A stretch of DNA of 51,121 nt, taken from the NCBI GenBank assembly GCA_026389285.1, contig JAPLID010000172.1:1-51121 (forward strand). Reading direction: 5' to 3'. The DNA comes from Cyanobacteriota bacterium. GTDB lineage: Bacteria; Cyanobacteriota; Cyanobacteriia; PCC-6307; Cyanobiaceae. The notes beneath the pieces are model-generated. The model searched no databases. It had not been told where the DNA came from and worked only from the letters and a program-made list of their open reading frames with translations. Positions 19,912 through 29,091 of this stretch are shown one piece after another. Every line of letters starts with the position of its first letter. Position 1 is the first letter of the stretch. The translations under genes and the position numbers were made by a program.

Positions 19912-20076
19912 ATGCAGGCTCTGCTGCTGCTGTTGCTGGCGACTCTGGCCCTGAGCCATTGGTTCCTGGAGCCCTTGGCCCTGCTGCTGAGGCCGCTGCT
20001 GAATCTCTCCTGGCTGGGGTTGGTGCTGCTGGTGGGGCTGATCTGGCTGTTTGCCGGCGATCAGCGTGAGCCATGA
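19912..20076 (+). CDS. Small hydrophobic protein (54 aa)
   Basis: MQALLLLLLATLALSHWFLEPLALLLRPLLNLSWLGLVLLVGLIWLFAGDQREP; ATG start just after the Sua5-like stop. Confidence 0.5.
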   Translation: MQALLLLLLATLALSHWFLEPLALLLRPLLNLSWLGLVLLVGLIWLFAGDQREP

Positions 20077-20404
20077 GCCCCCCGTTGCCCACCCGGGGGG
20101 GGGTGTCCTGCCCCTGTGGATTCGCCAGTCCCTGGCCTGTGGGCTGGTTTTCCTACTCAGTTCAAGGCTGCCGGGCCACCTGCTGGCCTGGATCGCCAGC
20201 TTCCCCCCCGCCGGCACCTGGTCAGCGGCGGGCGAGGCCCTGCTCCTGATCGTTGTCGATGGCTTCGGCCTGGTCTGCGCCCTGTTCTTCACCCATCGCC
20301 GCATCCGCGGCCTGGCCTTGCTGCGCTGTTATCCACCGGACCGGCTGATCCCCCTCAGCTGCCACCTGAGCGGGCTGTTGTTTGGCCTGGTCACCCTGGC
20401 GTGA
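20051..20404 (+). CDS. Hypothetical membrane protein
   Basis: VSHEPPVAHPGGGVLPLWIRQSLACGLVFLLSSRLPGHLLAWIA...ALLLIVVDGFGLVCALFFTHRRIRGLALLRCYPPDRLIPLSCHLSGLLFGLVTLA; start uncertain. Confidence 0.5.
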   Translation: MPAISVSHEPPVAHPGGGVLPLWIRQSLACGLVFLLSSRLPGHLLAWIASFPPAGTWSAAGEALLLIVVDGFGLVCALFFTHRRIRGLALLRCYPPDRLIPLSCHLSGLLFGLVTLA

Positions 20405-20743
20405 GGGCTGGTTTCCCTTGATGGTCAAGGCGTCAGGGGCGCCGAGAGGATGAGCCGCTCGGGCGCGCCAGCACGAACAAACGGCCCAATGGGCCCCGGC
20501 ACGATCAGGCCCAGATCGGCGCCGATCGACAGCACGTCATCCATCTGCATGGTTCGGACCGTGAAATTCAGCCAGGCCCCTGGCAGCGGGCGGGGGCCTG
20601 GAGGCCAACGCCGGCTCTGATCCAGGTATCGCCGCCAGGCAGCGCGGGTGCCATCGGCTCCGTTGTTGCCGAGGTTGACCACGCCTTGATCAACAACCCT
20701 GGACGCTGAGCTGAGCTGCGCTGCCGGGATGAGCGGGCGGGGT

Positions 20744-22063
20744 TCAGTCCGCCTGGGGGGGGGGCTGGGCCAGGGCCGCCACCAGCACCTTGTCGATCCG
20801 CTTGCCGTCCATGTCCATAACCTCGAAGCGCAGACCCTCCCAGCTGAAGTGATCTGCCGCGCGCGGTACCCGGCCGAGCACATGCAGCACAAAGCCGCCG
20901 AGGGTATGGAAACTGCCGCTGGCTTCGTCGGGCAGGCTGGTGCGCTGGAGCAGATCCTTGAACTCGCTGATGTCGAGGGCGCCATCCAGCAGCCAGGAGC
21001 CATCTTCGCGGCGGATGATCTGGGGTTCTTCGAGATCTTCGGCTGAAGGCAGATCGCCGACGATCGCCTCCATCAGATCGGTCAGGGTCACCAGCCCTTC
21101 GATGCCGCCGTATTCATCGGTCACCAGGGCGATGTGTACGCCGGTCTGACGGAATTGCTCAATCACATTGAGCGCGCGAGCCGATTCGGTGATGTAGAGC
21201 GGCGGTTGCAACAGCTTCTTCAGGTCTGCGGGGCTGTCCGAGAGCTCGGAGGCCAGCAGATGGCGACCGCGCAGGATGCCGATGCAGGCGTCGAGGCTGC
21301 CCTTGGCCACGGGCAGGCGGGAGTGATTGCTGCCGGTGACCAGCTCCAGCTGCTGGTCGCGAGGCAGGTTGAGATCGAGCCAGCAGATTTCGGTGCGCGG
21401 CGTCATGATTGCCCGGATCGAGCGATCTCCGAGGCGAAAGACCCGCTGCACCATCTCGTGCTCGGCTTCTTCGAGCACACCCGATTCGGCTCCCTGGCGG
21501 ATCAAGGCCTTGATCTCCTCCTCGGTCAGATCCGGTTCCGTGGAGTTGCGGATGCCGAGCAGGTTCAACAGCACCTGGGTGGAGAAGCCCAGGACCCGCA
21601 CCAGGGGGGCAGTCCAGCGGGCCAGCCAGCGCATCGGTCGGGCCACGGCACAGGCCACGGCTTCGGGATTATTGAGGGCGATGCGCTTGGGCAGCAGTTC
21701 GCCGATCACCAGGGAGAGGTAGGTGATGATGCCGACCACCACGGCCACACTGAGGCCTTCACTCCAGGCCCGCAGCGCCGGCACCGAGGCGATCAGGGGC
21801 TGAAGACGGTGCGCCAGGGTGGCACCCCCGACAGCACCGCTGAGGATGCCGATCAGGGTGATGCCGATCTGGACGGCAGAGAGAAAGTCGTTAGGGGCAT
21901 TGGCCAGCCTGAGGGCGGCGCCGGCCCGGCCATTGCCCTGCTCGGCCAGCTGCTCCAGTCTGATCTTGCGGGACGAGACCACCGCGATTTCCGATCCTGA
22001 AAAGATGCCGTTGGCAACGATCAGAACGAGGATCAGAACAATCTCGACGACGGCGTTGATCAC
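20744..22063 (-). CDS. CNNM/CorC-HlyC family transporter-like protein (DUF21 + CBS pair + CorC_HlyC domain)
   Basis: VLILVLIVANGIFSGSEIAVVSSRKIRLEQLAEQGN...IRAIMTPRTEICWLDLN...VALVTDEYGGIEGLVTLTDLMEAIVGDL. Confidence 0.93.
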   Translation of the reverse strand: MINAVVEIVLILVLIVANGIFSGSEIAVVSSRKIRLEQLAEQGNGRAGAALRLANAPNDFLSAVQIGITLIGILSGAVGGATLAHRLQPLIASVPALRAWSEGLSVAVVVGIITYLSLVIGELLPKRIALNNPEAVACAVARPMRWLARWTAPLVRVLGFSTQVLLNLLGIRNSTEPDLTEEEIKALIRQGAESGVLEEAEHEMVQRVFRLGDRSIRAIMTPRTEICWLDLNLPRDQQLELVTGSNHSRLPVAKGSLDACIGILRGRHLLASELSDSPADLKKLLQPPLYITESARALNVIEQFRQTGVHIALVTDEYGGIEGLVTLTDLMEAIVGDLPSAEDLEEPQIIRREDGSWLLDGALDISEFKDLLQRTSLPDEASGSFHTLGGFVLHVLGRVPRAADHFSWEGLRFEVMDMDGKRIDKVLVAALAQPPPQAD

Positions 22064-22978
22064 AGGGCTGGGTGGCTCGGATCGACAGCTTTAGGGGCGG
22101 ACGTTAGCAAGGCTGCCTGGGGTGAATGGCTCTGAGCTGGCTCGATGGGGATGGGGATCTCCCGGCAAAGATGCCCGGTTTGCGTGAGGTTGCTTCCCCA
22201 ACGGGTGTGTCTGTTGATCAGCTCCGCAGCCCTCCTTCTCCCTTCGCCTGGCCGGTGGGCATGATCGGCATGGAATCTCTGACCCGTCGTTCCTCACAGC
22301 CCGGTCTCTGCATCTCCAGAAGCTGGCCGCATCCTCGTGCGCCAGGTTCGCGGTTCAATGGCGCTCGTCCACACACGTCGGCAGGGATGCCCTCGATGTC
22401 CCGGCGTCGATGGCCTTTTGGACGTTGACGACATGCGTCAGGTTCACTCGAGCCAGCGCCTGTCATGGCTGTAGGGATCCTGCTGCCGCTAGTCCCGGCC
22501 GCGGTTCGCTGCGCGGTTGAGCCCAGCGTCGTCGCCATCCAGGAGCTGCGGCAGCATCAGCAGCACCAGCAATCGGCTAATCAGATCGTCGAGCTGCAGC
22601 ATCGGGTTGACACTGCCGCCGCCGGCGGCGATCGCTGTGGGCATCAACAGCAGGCTCTGTTTGAGCAGGTTCTGCCCATGGCCGAGCCCTTGGTCGCTGT
22701 GCTGATCCAGTACGGCGCTGCGCTGCAGGACCGCTTCCACAGACCAGCATGGTGGAGGTGCCGAGGGGGACGGCGATCAGGGGGGAGTGGCTCCGGCTGC
22801 TCAGCAGCCCCAGCAAGCTGATGGCCACCAGCGCATTCAGCATGAGCGCAGCACCTGGCTGATCTCAAAACGAGGCTGGTAGGCCTGGCCCCGTTGAGAT
22901 GCTGTGTTGACGATGCTGTGCCAGCAACCAGACGATCCGCAAGCCAAGTGCCATGTTGTCTGGATCAACCCGAACTGT

Positions 22979-23755
22979 TTAGTTGTTCGTGACGATGCGC
23001 TGAAACATGTAGCCCATGCCCCGGGCCGTGATGATCAGCTCGGGATTTTCCGGATCCTCCTCAAGCTTGGCCCTCAGCCGGGAGACATGGACATCGACCA
23101 CCCGGGTGTCGGCATGGCGTTCGGGCGTGTAGCCCCAGATCTTGGTGAGAATGTCGGCGCGGCTCAGGGGTTCTCCCGAGCGGCTGAGCAGCAGCTCCAG
23201 CAGGCCGAACTCCATGCCGGTCAGCCGGATCCGGTCATCGCCGCGGAACACCTGGCGCTTGGCCGTGTTGATGCGCAGCCCGCCCACCTCAATGCCGTTG
23301 GAGGCGGCGGGTCGCTGGCTCCCATTGCTGTTGTCGTTGCCATGGACCCGGCGCAGCACACAGCGGATGCGGGCTTCCAGCTCCTTGGGGCTGAAGGGCT
23401 TCATCAGATAGTCGTCCGCTCCGAGCTCCAGACCCAGGATCCGGTCCTTGACCTCGGAGAGGGCCGTGAGCATCACGATCGGCACATCCGAGATCTTGCG
23501 CAATTCCTGGATGACGCCGTAGCCATCCAGCTTGGGCATCATCACGTCGAGCACCACCAAATCGGGCTCCACGGTGGGGAAGAGATCCAGCGCTTCCTCG
23601 CCGTCGCTGGCCGTGGCCACGGTGTAGCCCACCATCGAGAGGCGGGTTTCCAGAATGCGGCGGATGCTGGCCTCGTCGTCCACCACCAGGATTGTGCCCT
23701 TGCTGCCGGTCGCCTCACGTCCGTCGCTGGCGGAATGGGGAACGGATGCGGTCAT
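22979..23755 (-). CDS. rpaB: OmpR-family response regulator, RpaB type
   Basis: GTILVVDDEASIRRILETRLSMVGYTVATASDGEEALDLFPTVEPDLVVLDVMMPKLDGYGVIQELRKISDVPIVMLTALSEVKDRILGLELGADDYLMKPFSPKELEARIRCVLRRV. Confidence 0.9.
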   Translation of the reverse strand: MTASVPHSASDGREATGSKGTILVVDDEASIRRILETRLSMVGYTVATASDGEEALDLFPTVEPDLVVLDVMMPKLDGYGVIQELRKISDVPIVMLTALSEVKDRILGLELGADDYLMKPFSPKELEARIRCVLRRVHGNDNSNGSQRPAASNGIEVGGLRINTAKRQVFRGDDRIRLTGMEFGLLELLLSRSGEPLSRADILTKIWGYTPERHADTRVVDVHVSRLRAKLEEDPENPELIITARGMGYMFQRIVTNN

Positions 23756-23863
23756 GGTGACTCGACTCAAGGGGTGTGGGAGGCCTACTTAGGCCCTTTA
23801 AGGCGCTGTGAGAATCTTCTCAGACAGCCAGGCTGGGAGGGTCTGGACGGGGGCGATCAACTT

Positions 23864-24550
23864 TCAGTTGGGCTGGCTATGCTCAACAGGCTCGGGTTTT
23901 TCGCTGTCCTTGAGGGAGGGATAGGTGGCTCGGGTGAAAGCTGAAATCTCTCGCTGCACCCTGGCGCGGAAACTGCGGGCTGTTTCGGCATCCAGCACTG
24001 GGTAATCGGTCGCCGTGGCTCGCTCGTCGCCCCGGAGGGACTTCCAGCTGGTGGGTTCCTGTTGTTTCAGGACTTCTAGGGCAGCATTGAAGTCATAGCT
24101 GATGACCCGGCCGAGGCTTGCGGCTTCGGCGGTGAGGCGCTCCCGTTCCGGCAGAAAAAGCTTTGCTTTCAGGGTGTCGGGAAGGCCGAGCACCGGCTCG
24201 TAGTACTCAAGGGCCCGCAGTTCCTCCTCCAGCAGGATCGGCCAAGCAGCTTCTTCATCGGCCCCGATCCCCAGTGCCTCAGCGCTGGCCTTCATCGCCT
24301 CGTGGTGGAAGCTCAACCAGCGGTGATGTGTCTTCTCCTTGATGGTCTTGCGGGCGGCTCCTCGGGAGGAGGTGGGCCGTTTGGGCAGGGCGGCCTCGGC
24401 CTTGCGCAGCAGCAGGCGTTCCTCCCGTTCGAGGTTGATCGCTCCCCATCGCTGCCGGTATTCCCAAAGTTCCTCGTAGATGCGCACTTGTTCGGCGCTC
24501 CAGCCCAGCTCGCGCAGTTCCGCGGAGCGGCAGCCTTCTTCCTTCACCAT
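23864..24550 (-). CDS. Hypothetical protein
   Basis: 228 aa MVKEEGCRSAELRELGWSAEQVRIYEELWEYRQRWGAINLEREERLLLRKAEAAL...; coding-like, no confident family. Confidence 0.7.
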   Translation of the reverse strand: MVKEEGCRSAELRELGWSAEQVRIYEELWEYRQRWGAINLEREERLLLRKAEAALPKRPTSSRGAARKTIKEKTHHRWLSFHHEAMKASAEALGIGADEEAAWPILLEEELRALEYYEPVLGLPDTLKAKLFLPERERLTAEAASLGRVISYDFNAALEVLKQQEPTSWKSLRGDERATATDYPVLDAETARSFRARVQREISAFTRATYPSLKDSEKPEPVEHSQPN

Positions 24551-24644
24551 CAGGGGCCAGGTTCACCTTTGATCCGCACAGTAAACCGTTGCGTCTGATG
24601 CCAGAAATGCCGGTGCCTGGCGCCTGCGGCTTGCTATTCGGTTT

Positions 24645-24917
24645 TCAGCTGTACTCGCCGGGGATATCCCGCTTGGTGACGGTCACCCGGTCGAAGGTCT
24701 GACCGGAGGCGCGCAGCAGTTCATCGCCGGAGAATTCATGGCCCAGGCCGGCGGCGATCTGGGCGACATCGTCGGCGGTGGCGGCGGCCAGAACCGCGCT
24801 TCGCAGCGCGGGGTTGTCCTGAACCCTGGCGAGAAAAGCCCGGAGCTGTTCGCGGGACATGCGCTTTGGCGTGGGGACGGCCACCAGCATGGCCCCGCCT
24901 CCTGTCGCCTGGTCCAT
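24645..24917 (-). CDS. Nif11-like leader peptide family protein
   Basis: MSREQLRAFLARVQDNPALRSAVLAAATADDVAQIAAGLGHEFSGDELL matches the Nif11 domain pattern; tail RASGQTFDRVTVTKRDIPGEYS. Confidence 0.75.
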   Translation of the reverse strand: MDQATGGGAMLVAVPTPKRMSREQLRAFLARVQDNPALRSAVLAAATADDVAQIAAGLGHEFSGDELLRASGQTFDRVTVTKRDIPGEYS

Positions 24918-25426
24918 GCCGTGGGTTGGTCCTATCTCGTGGTCGGGGCCGTGTCGGCTGCGGCGCCTGTGGGCCGGCTCTGCTGTGCCTGAGCAGGCCT
25001 GAGCCAGGAATCACCACGCGCCATTGGCCGGATCCGATGCAAAAGCGGTGGGTTTCCGCTGCAGCCCGCTGGCCGTGGTTGCTGGTCGCTCCATGCCAAC
25101 ACGCACTGGAGTCTGGGAAAGGTCTCAAGGCAATCTCGATTCAGTGACGTCGCCTACTTGAGATCGAGGGCAGCATTTGCGAGTTTGGCGAACCAGCGCG
25201 AAAATCAAGTCGCGGCTTCCTCCGTTTGATTCCGAGCTGCATTGCGGCTACGGCGGCAAAGCTCTTGATTCCTGTCTGCTGATCCATGCGCAACAGGAAC
25301 AGGCTCTGGGCGGCTGAAGGCTGAGGGCGGAAGGCCGGCAGTTTTTTGTCGCAGTCCCGCATTGGCGCAGTCCTGCAGCGTGAGGAGCGCCCCTAGGTTG
25401 GGCCAACGCCTGGGTCGGCTCCGATC

Positions 25427-25831
25427 GTGCTGCGCTTCATCGCCAACGTCATCTGGTTCCTGTTCGGTGGCGTGCTGATGGGCCTGGGCTGGTGGCTCGC
25501 CGGGCTGGTGGCGGCCCTGACGATCGTTGGGATTCCCTGGGCCAGGGCCTGCTTCGTGATCGGCAAGTTCTCCTTCTGGCCGTTTGGCAGTGAAGCGGTC
25601 AGCCGGGCCGAACTGAGCGGCCGGGGCGACCTGGGCACCGGTCCCCTCGGCTTCCTGGGCAATCTGATCTGGTTCCTGCTGGCCGGCTGGTGGCTGGCGG
25701 TGGGCCATGTGGCTTCCGCTCTGGCCTGCTTCATCACGATCATCGGCATCCCCTTCGGCCTGCAACATCTCAAGCTCGCCGTGATCGCCCTGGCCCCGAT
25801 CGGCATGGCGGTGGTGCCGGTCCGGCGCTGA
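25427..25831 (+). CDS. YccF domain-containing membrane protein
   Basis: FIANVIWFLFGGVLMGLGWWLAGLVAALTIVGIPWARACFVIGKFSFWPFG and second repeat FLGNLIWFLLAGWWLAVGHVASALACFITIIGIPFGLQHLKLA. Confidence 0.88.
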   Translation: MLRFIANVIWFLFGGVLMGLGWWLAGLVAALTIVGIPWARACFVIGKFSFWPFGSEAVSRAELSGRGDLGTGPLGFLGNLIWFLLAGWWLAVGHVASALACFITIIGIPFGLQHLKLAVIALAPIGMAVVPVRR

Positions 25832-25887
25832 ATGGGCCGGCGCTGAACGGGCCGCCGGGATTCATGGCCACGGTCTCTGTCTGAACC

Positions 25888-26586
25888 TCAGACGGAGGAC
25901 CCGAACATCTTGCCCACCAGGGCGGTCAGGCCCATCGCCAGGGCTCCCCAGAACAGCATCCGCAGGCTGCCGCTGCGGATCGGCGCACCCCCGGCCCAGG
26001 CGGCCAGGCCGCCCAGGGCCATCAGGGCCAGCAACGCCACCACCGTGGTGATCAGGCTGATCTGGCCGACGGGGCTCAGCAGGATCGTTAGCAGCGGCAG
26101 CACGGCCCCGGCGGTGAAGCTGGCGGCGGAAGCCAGGGCCGCCTGAATCGGTCGGGCCCGCAGGATCTCGCTCAGCCCCAGTTCGTCGCGGGCGTGGGTG
26201 CCCAGGGCGTCATGCAGGGTGAGCTGCTCGGCCACCTGGCGGGCCAGGGCCGGCTCCAGGCCGCGCTGCCGGTAGATCTCCGTGAGTTCCGCCAGCTCAC
26301 CGCCCGGGTCCATGGCCAGTTCCTGGCGTTCGCGGGCCAGGTCCGCCGCTTCGGTATCCGCCTGCGACTTCACGGAGACGTATTCCCCGGCCGCCATCGA
26401 CATCGCTCCGGCCACGATCGCTGCCAGGCCGGACAGCAGCAGGGTCGGGCGATCGGCGCCGGCGGCGGCGATACCCACCACCAGGCTCGAGACGGAGATG
26501 GTGCCGTCGTTGGCTCCGAGCACCACGGCCCGCAGCCAGCCCACCCGGTGGCTGTTGTGGCGTTCGCGATGGTGCAGGGAGGGCAT
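25888..26586 (-). CDS. VIT1/CCC1 family (Fe2+/Mn2+) transporter
   Basis: GWLRAVVLGANDGTISVSSLVVGIAAAGADRPTLLLSGLAAIVAGAMSMAAGEYVSVKSQADTEAADLARE. Confidence 0.92.
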   Translation of the reverse strand: MPSLHHRERHNSHRVGWLRAVVLGANDGTISVSSLVVGIAAAGADRPTLLLSGLAAIVAGAMSMAAGEYVSVKSQADTEAADLARERQELAMDPGGELAELTEIYRQRGLEPALARQVAEQLTLHDALGTHARDELGLSEILRARPIQAALASAASFTAGAVLPLLTILLSPVGQISLITTVVALLALMALGGLAAWAGGAPIRSGSLRMLFWGALAMGLTALVGKMFGSSV

Positions 26587-26595
26587 GACAGAGCT

Positions 26596-26790
26596 TCAGG
26601 TCTTCAGAGCCCTCAGCTTGTCGACCAGCCGGTTTCGATGCTGTTCCAGGGTGTCGATTGCGAACAGGATCCACATCAGTTCCAGCTGGATCTCCGCCGG
26701 CTGAGCCTGATTCTGATAAGACTCCATCTCATGACGGTGGATCTGGCCCGCCTCCAGCTTGGCGAGGAGTTCGGCCATAACAGGATCCAT
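26596..26790 (-). CDS. Small hypothetical protein
   Basis: 64 aa MDPVMAELLAKLEAGQIHRHEMESYQNQAQPAEIQLELMWILFAIDTLEQHRNRLVDKLRALKT; adjacent to VIT gene, same strand. Confidence 0.6.
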   Translation of the reverse strand: MDPVMAELLAKLEAGQIHRHEMESYQNQAQPAEIQLELMWILFAIDTLEQHRNRLVDKLRALKT

Positions 26791-26880
26791 GGCCGTTTCG
26801 GCGCCTTTCGATGACCCCGCCAGGTTATGGGCTGCTTCAGGCAGGCGCCAGACTGAATCAACCTTCGCCCTGACAGTTGC

Positions 26881-29091
26881 GTGCAGGGCTTCAACCGCGA
26901 ATCGTCAGGCTCTGCCCTGCCCCGGCGCCTGCTCGTGCTGGCCGGCGGTGGCCACACCCATGCCCTGGTGCTGCGCCAGTGGGCCATGGATCGGCGGCGG
27001 CGTCCGCCCGGCACCCTGATCAGCCTGGTCAATCGCACCAGCACGGCGCTCTATTCCGGCATGGTGCCCGGCCTGGTGGCCGGTCTCTACCCGCGCCGTG
27101 CCTGTGCGATCGATCTGCGCCGCCTCTGCACGCTGGCCGGCGTCAGCTTCATTCAGGCCGAGATCATCGGCCTCGATCCCGGCCGGCGGCTCCTGGAGCT
27201 GGTGGGGCGACCACCGCTCTGTTTTGACCTCCTCAGCCTCGATGTCGGCGCTCTCACCGCCGAGGAACTCCCGCCTGATGGGGCCAAGGGGCCGGCCGTC
27301 GCGGGTCGTCCTGCTGATGCAAGTTCCGGCCTGTCGGTCAAGCCTCTGGAGCCGTTCCTGGCCTGGAGTGAGGCCCTGGAGCCGGGGGCGAGCGTGCGCA
27401 TCCGCGGGGGTGGTGCCGCTGCAGTGGAACTGGCCCTGGCCCTGCGTTGCCGCGGCGTGGCCAGTCGCCTGCTGTTGCGGGGTCGTGACCTTCATTTCGA
27501 GGCCGGAGCCGCCCGCCGTGCGGTGGAGCGCCTGCTGGCAGAGGCGGAGATTCCGCTGGAGCGCCAGAGCCCCAATTCGGCACCGGCGGATCTGGCCTGC
27601 ACCGGTAGCCGGGCGCCGGCGTGGCTGGCCGCCGCCGGCCTGCCGGTGCAGGCGGCCAGTGGCCGGGTGCTGACGGAGCCGACCCTGGCGGTGATCGGCC
27701 AGCCCCAGATCTTTGCCAGTGGAGATTGTGGGCTGATCGCCGCCGCGCCCCGGCCACCGGCGGGGGTGTGGGCGGTGCGGGCCGCGCCGGTGCTGGCCGC
27801 CAACCTGCTGCGCCGGCTGCAGTGGCCGGGGGCATCGCTGCGGTCCTGGTCGCCGCCGGCCTGGGCCCTGCAGCTCCTTGGTGTGGGCGCCGCGCCGGCA
27901 GCCCCAGGCGAGCAGCAGCCCCTGCGGGCGCTGGCCTTCTGGGGGCCGTTCACCCTCGGCCCCTACCGCTGGCTATGGCGGCTCAAGCAGTGGATCGATC
28001 AACGCTTCATGGCCCGGTTCAGCGCGCTTGGGGCGGTTGCGGACACGGCTGGCTCCGATCCGATGGCTGGCGCGATGGCCTGCCGGGGTTGCGGCGCCAA
28101 GCTGGCGGCCCGGCCCCTGAGCCGTGCCCTGGCCCGTCTCGATCCCAGCGGCCAGGCGCCGCCGGCTGAGGATGCCGCCTGGCTCGGACTGGCCGCCGAT
28201 GGCGACTGGCTGCTGCAGAGCATCGACGGCTTCCCTGCCCTGGTTGACGACCCCTGGCTCAACGCCCGCCTCACCACCCTGCACGCCTGCAGTGATCTGT
28301 GGGCCTGCGGGGCTTCGGTACAATCGGTACAGGCCTTGGTGACCGTGCCGCAGGCCACTGAAGCCCTGCAGGAAGAGCTGCTGTTGCAGACCCTGGACGG
28401 GGTGCGTTCGGTGCTGGAGCCCCTCGGCGCGGCGCTGATCGGCGGCCACACCCTCGAGGGCCGCGACGGGGCCGGTCTGGCCCTGGCGCTCACGGTCAAT
28501 GGCCGCGTGCCGCCGCAGGCTTTTTGGCCCAAGGGGCCTTTACTTCCCGGTGATGTCCTGCTGCTCAGCCGTCCCCTCGGCAGCGGTGTTCTGTTTGCGG
28601 CGGCGATGGCGGGGGCGGCGGAGCCCCAGTGGATCGATGGGGCCCTGGCCGAACTCCAGCGCAGCCAGGCCGCTCTGGTGCCGTTGCTCGCCCGCCATGG
28701 GGTGCGGGCCTGCACCGATGTGACCGGCTTCGGGCTGCTGGGCCATCTGGGCGAGATGCTCGCCGCGGCGGCGGACGTGAGGGTGGAGCTCGCTGGGGAG
28801 GCTATCCCGGCCCTGCCTGGGGCCCTGGATCTGCTGCGGCGGGGCTATGCCAGCAGCCTCTCCCCCGCCAATGCCGGTGCCCTGGCCCTGCTGGACGGGC
28901 CGGTGCGCTGGGCTGCCGCCGACCCGCCGGAGCCCGGGCTCCGCGGCCTGTTGCTCGATCCCCAGACCTGCGGGCCGCTGCTGGCGGCGTTGCCGGCGGA
29001 GCGGGCGCCGGCGGCTCTGGCGGAGCTGCATGCTGCCGGCTTCGTGGAGGCGGCCCTGATCGCCCGGGTGCTGCCGGCCGGCTTGGCCTAG
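26881..29091 (+). CDS. selD: Fusion of a pyridine-nucleotide-disulfide oxidoreductase-like domain with selenide, water dikinase (SelD)
   Basis: 736 aa; N-term RRLLVLAGGGHTHALVLRQWAM...; C-term half ACRGCGAKLAARPLSRALARLDPSG...LLQSIDGFPALVDDPWLNARLTTLHACSDLWACG...CTDVTGFGLLGHLGEML. Confidence 0.92.
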   Translation: MQGFNRESSGSALPRRLLVLAGGGHTHALVLRQWAMDRRRRPPGTLISLVNRTSTALYSGMVPGLVAGLYPRRACAIDLRRLCTLAGVSFIQAEIIGLDPGRRLLELVGRPPLCFDLLSLDVGALTAEELPPDGAKGPAVAGRPADASSGLSVKPLEPFLAWSEALEPGASVRIRGGGAAAVELALALRCRGVASRLLLRGRDLHFEAGAARRAVERLLAEAEIPLERQSPNSAPADLACTGSRAPAWLAAAGLPVQAASGRVLTEPTLAVIGQPQIFASGDCGLIAAAPRPPAGVWAVRAAPVLAANLLRRLQWPGASLRSWSPPAWALQLLGVGAAPAAPGEQQPLRALAFWGPFTLGPYRWLWRLKQWIDQRFMARFSALGAVADTAGSDPMAGAMACRGCGAKLAARPLSRALARLDPSGQAPPAEDAAWLGLAADGDWLLQSIDGFPALVDDPWLNARLTTLHACSDLWACGASVQSVQALVTVPQATEALQEELLLQTLDGVRSVLEPLGAALIGGHTLEGRDGAGLALALTVNGRVPPQAFWPKGPLLPGDVLLLSRPLGSGVLFAAAMAGAAEPQWIDGALAELQRSQAALVPLLARHGVRACTDVTGFGLLGHLGEMLAAAADVRVELAGEAIPALPGALDLLRRGYASSLSPANAGALALLDGPVRWAAADPPEPGLRGLLLDPQTCGPLLAALPAERAPAALAELHAAGFVEAALIARVLPAGLA

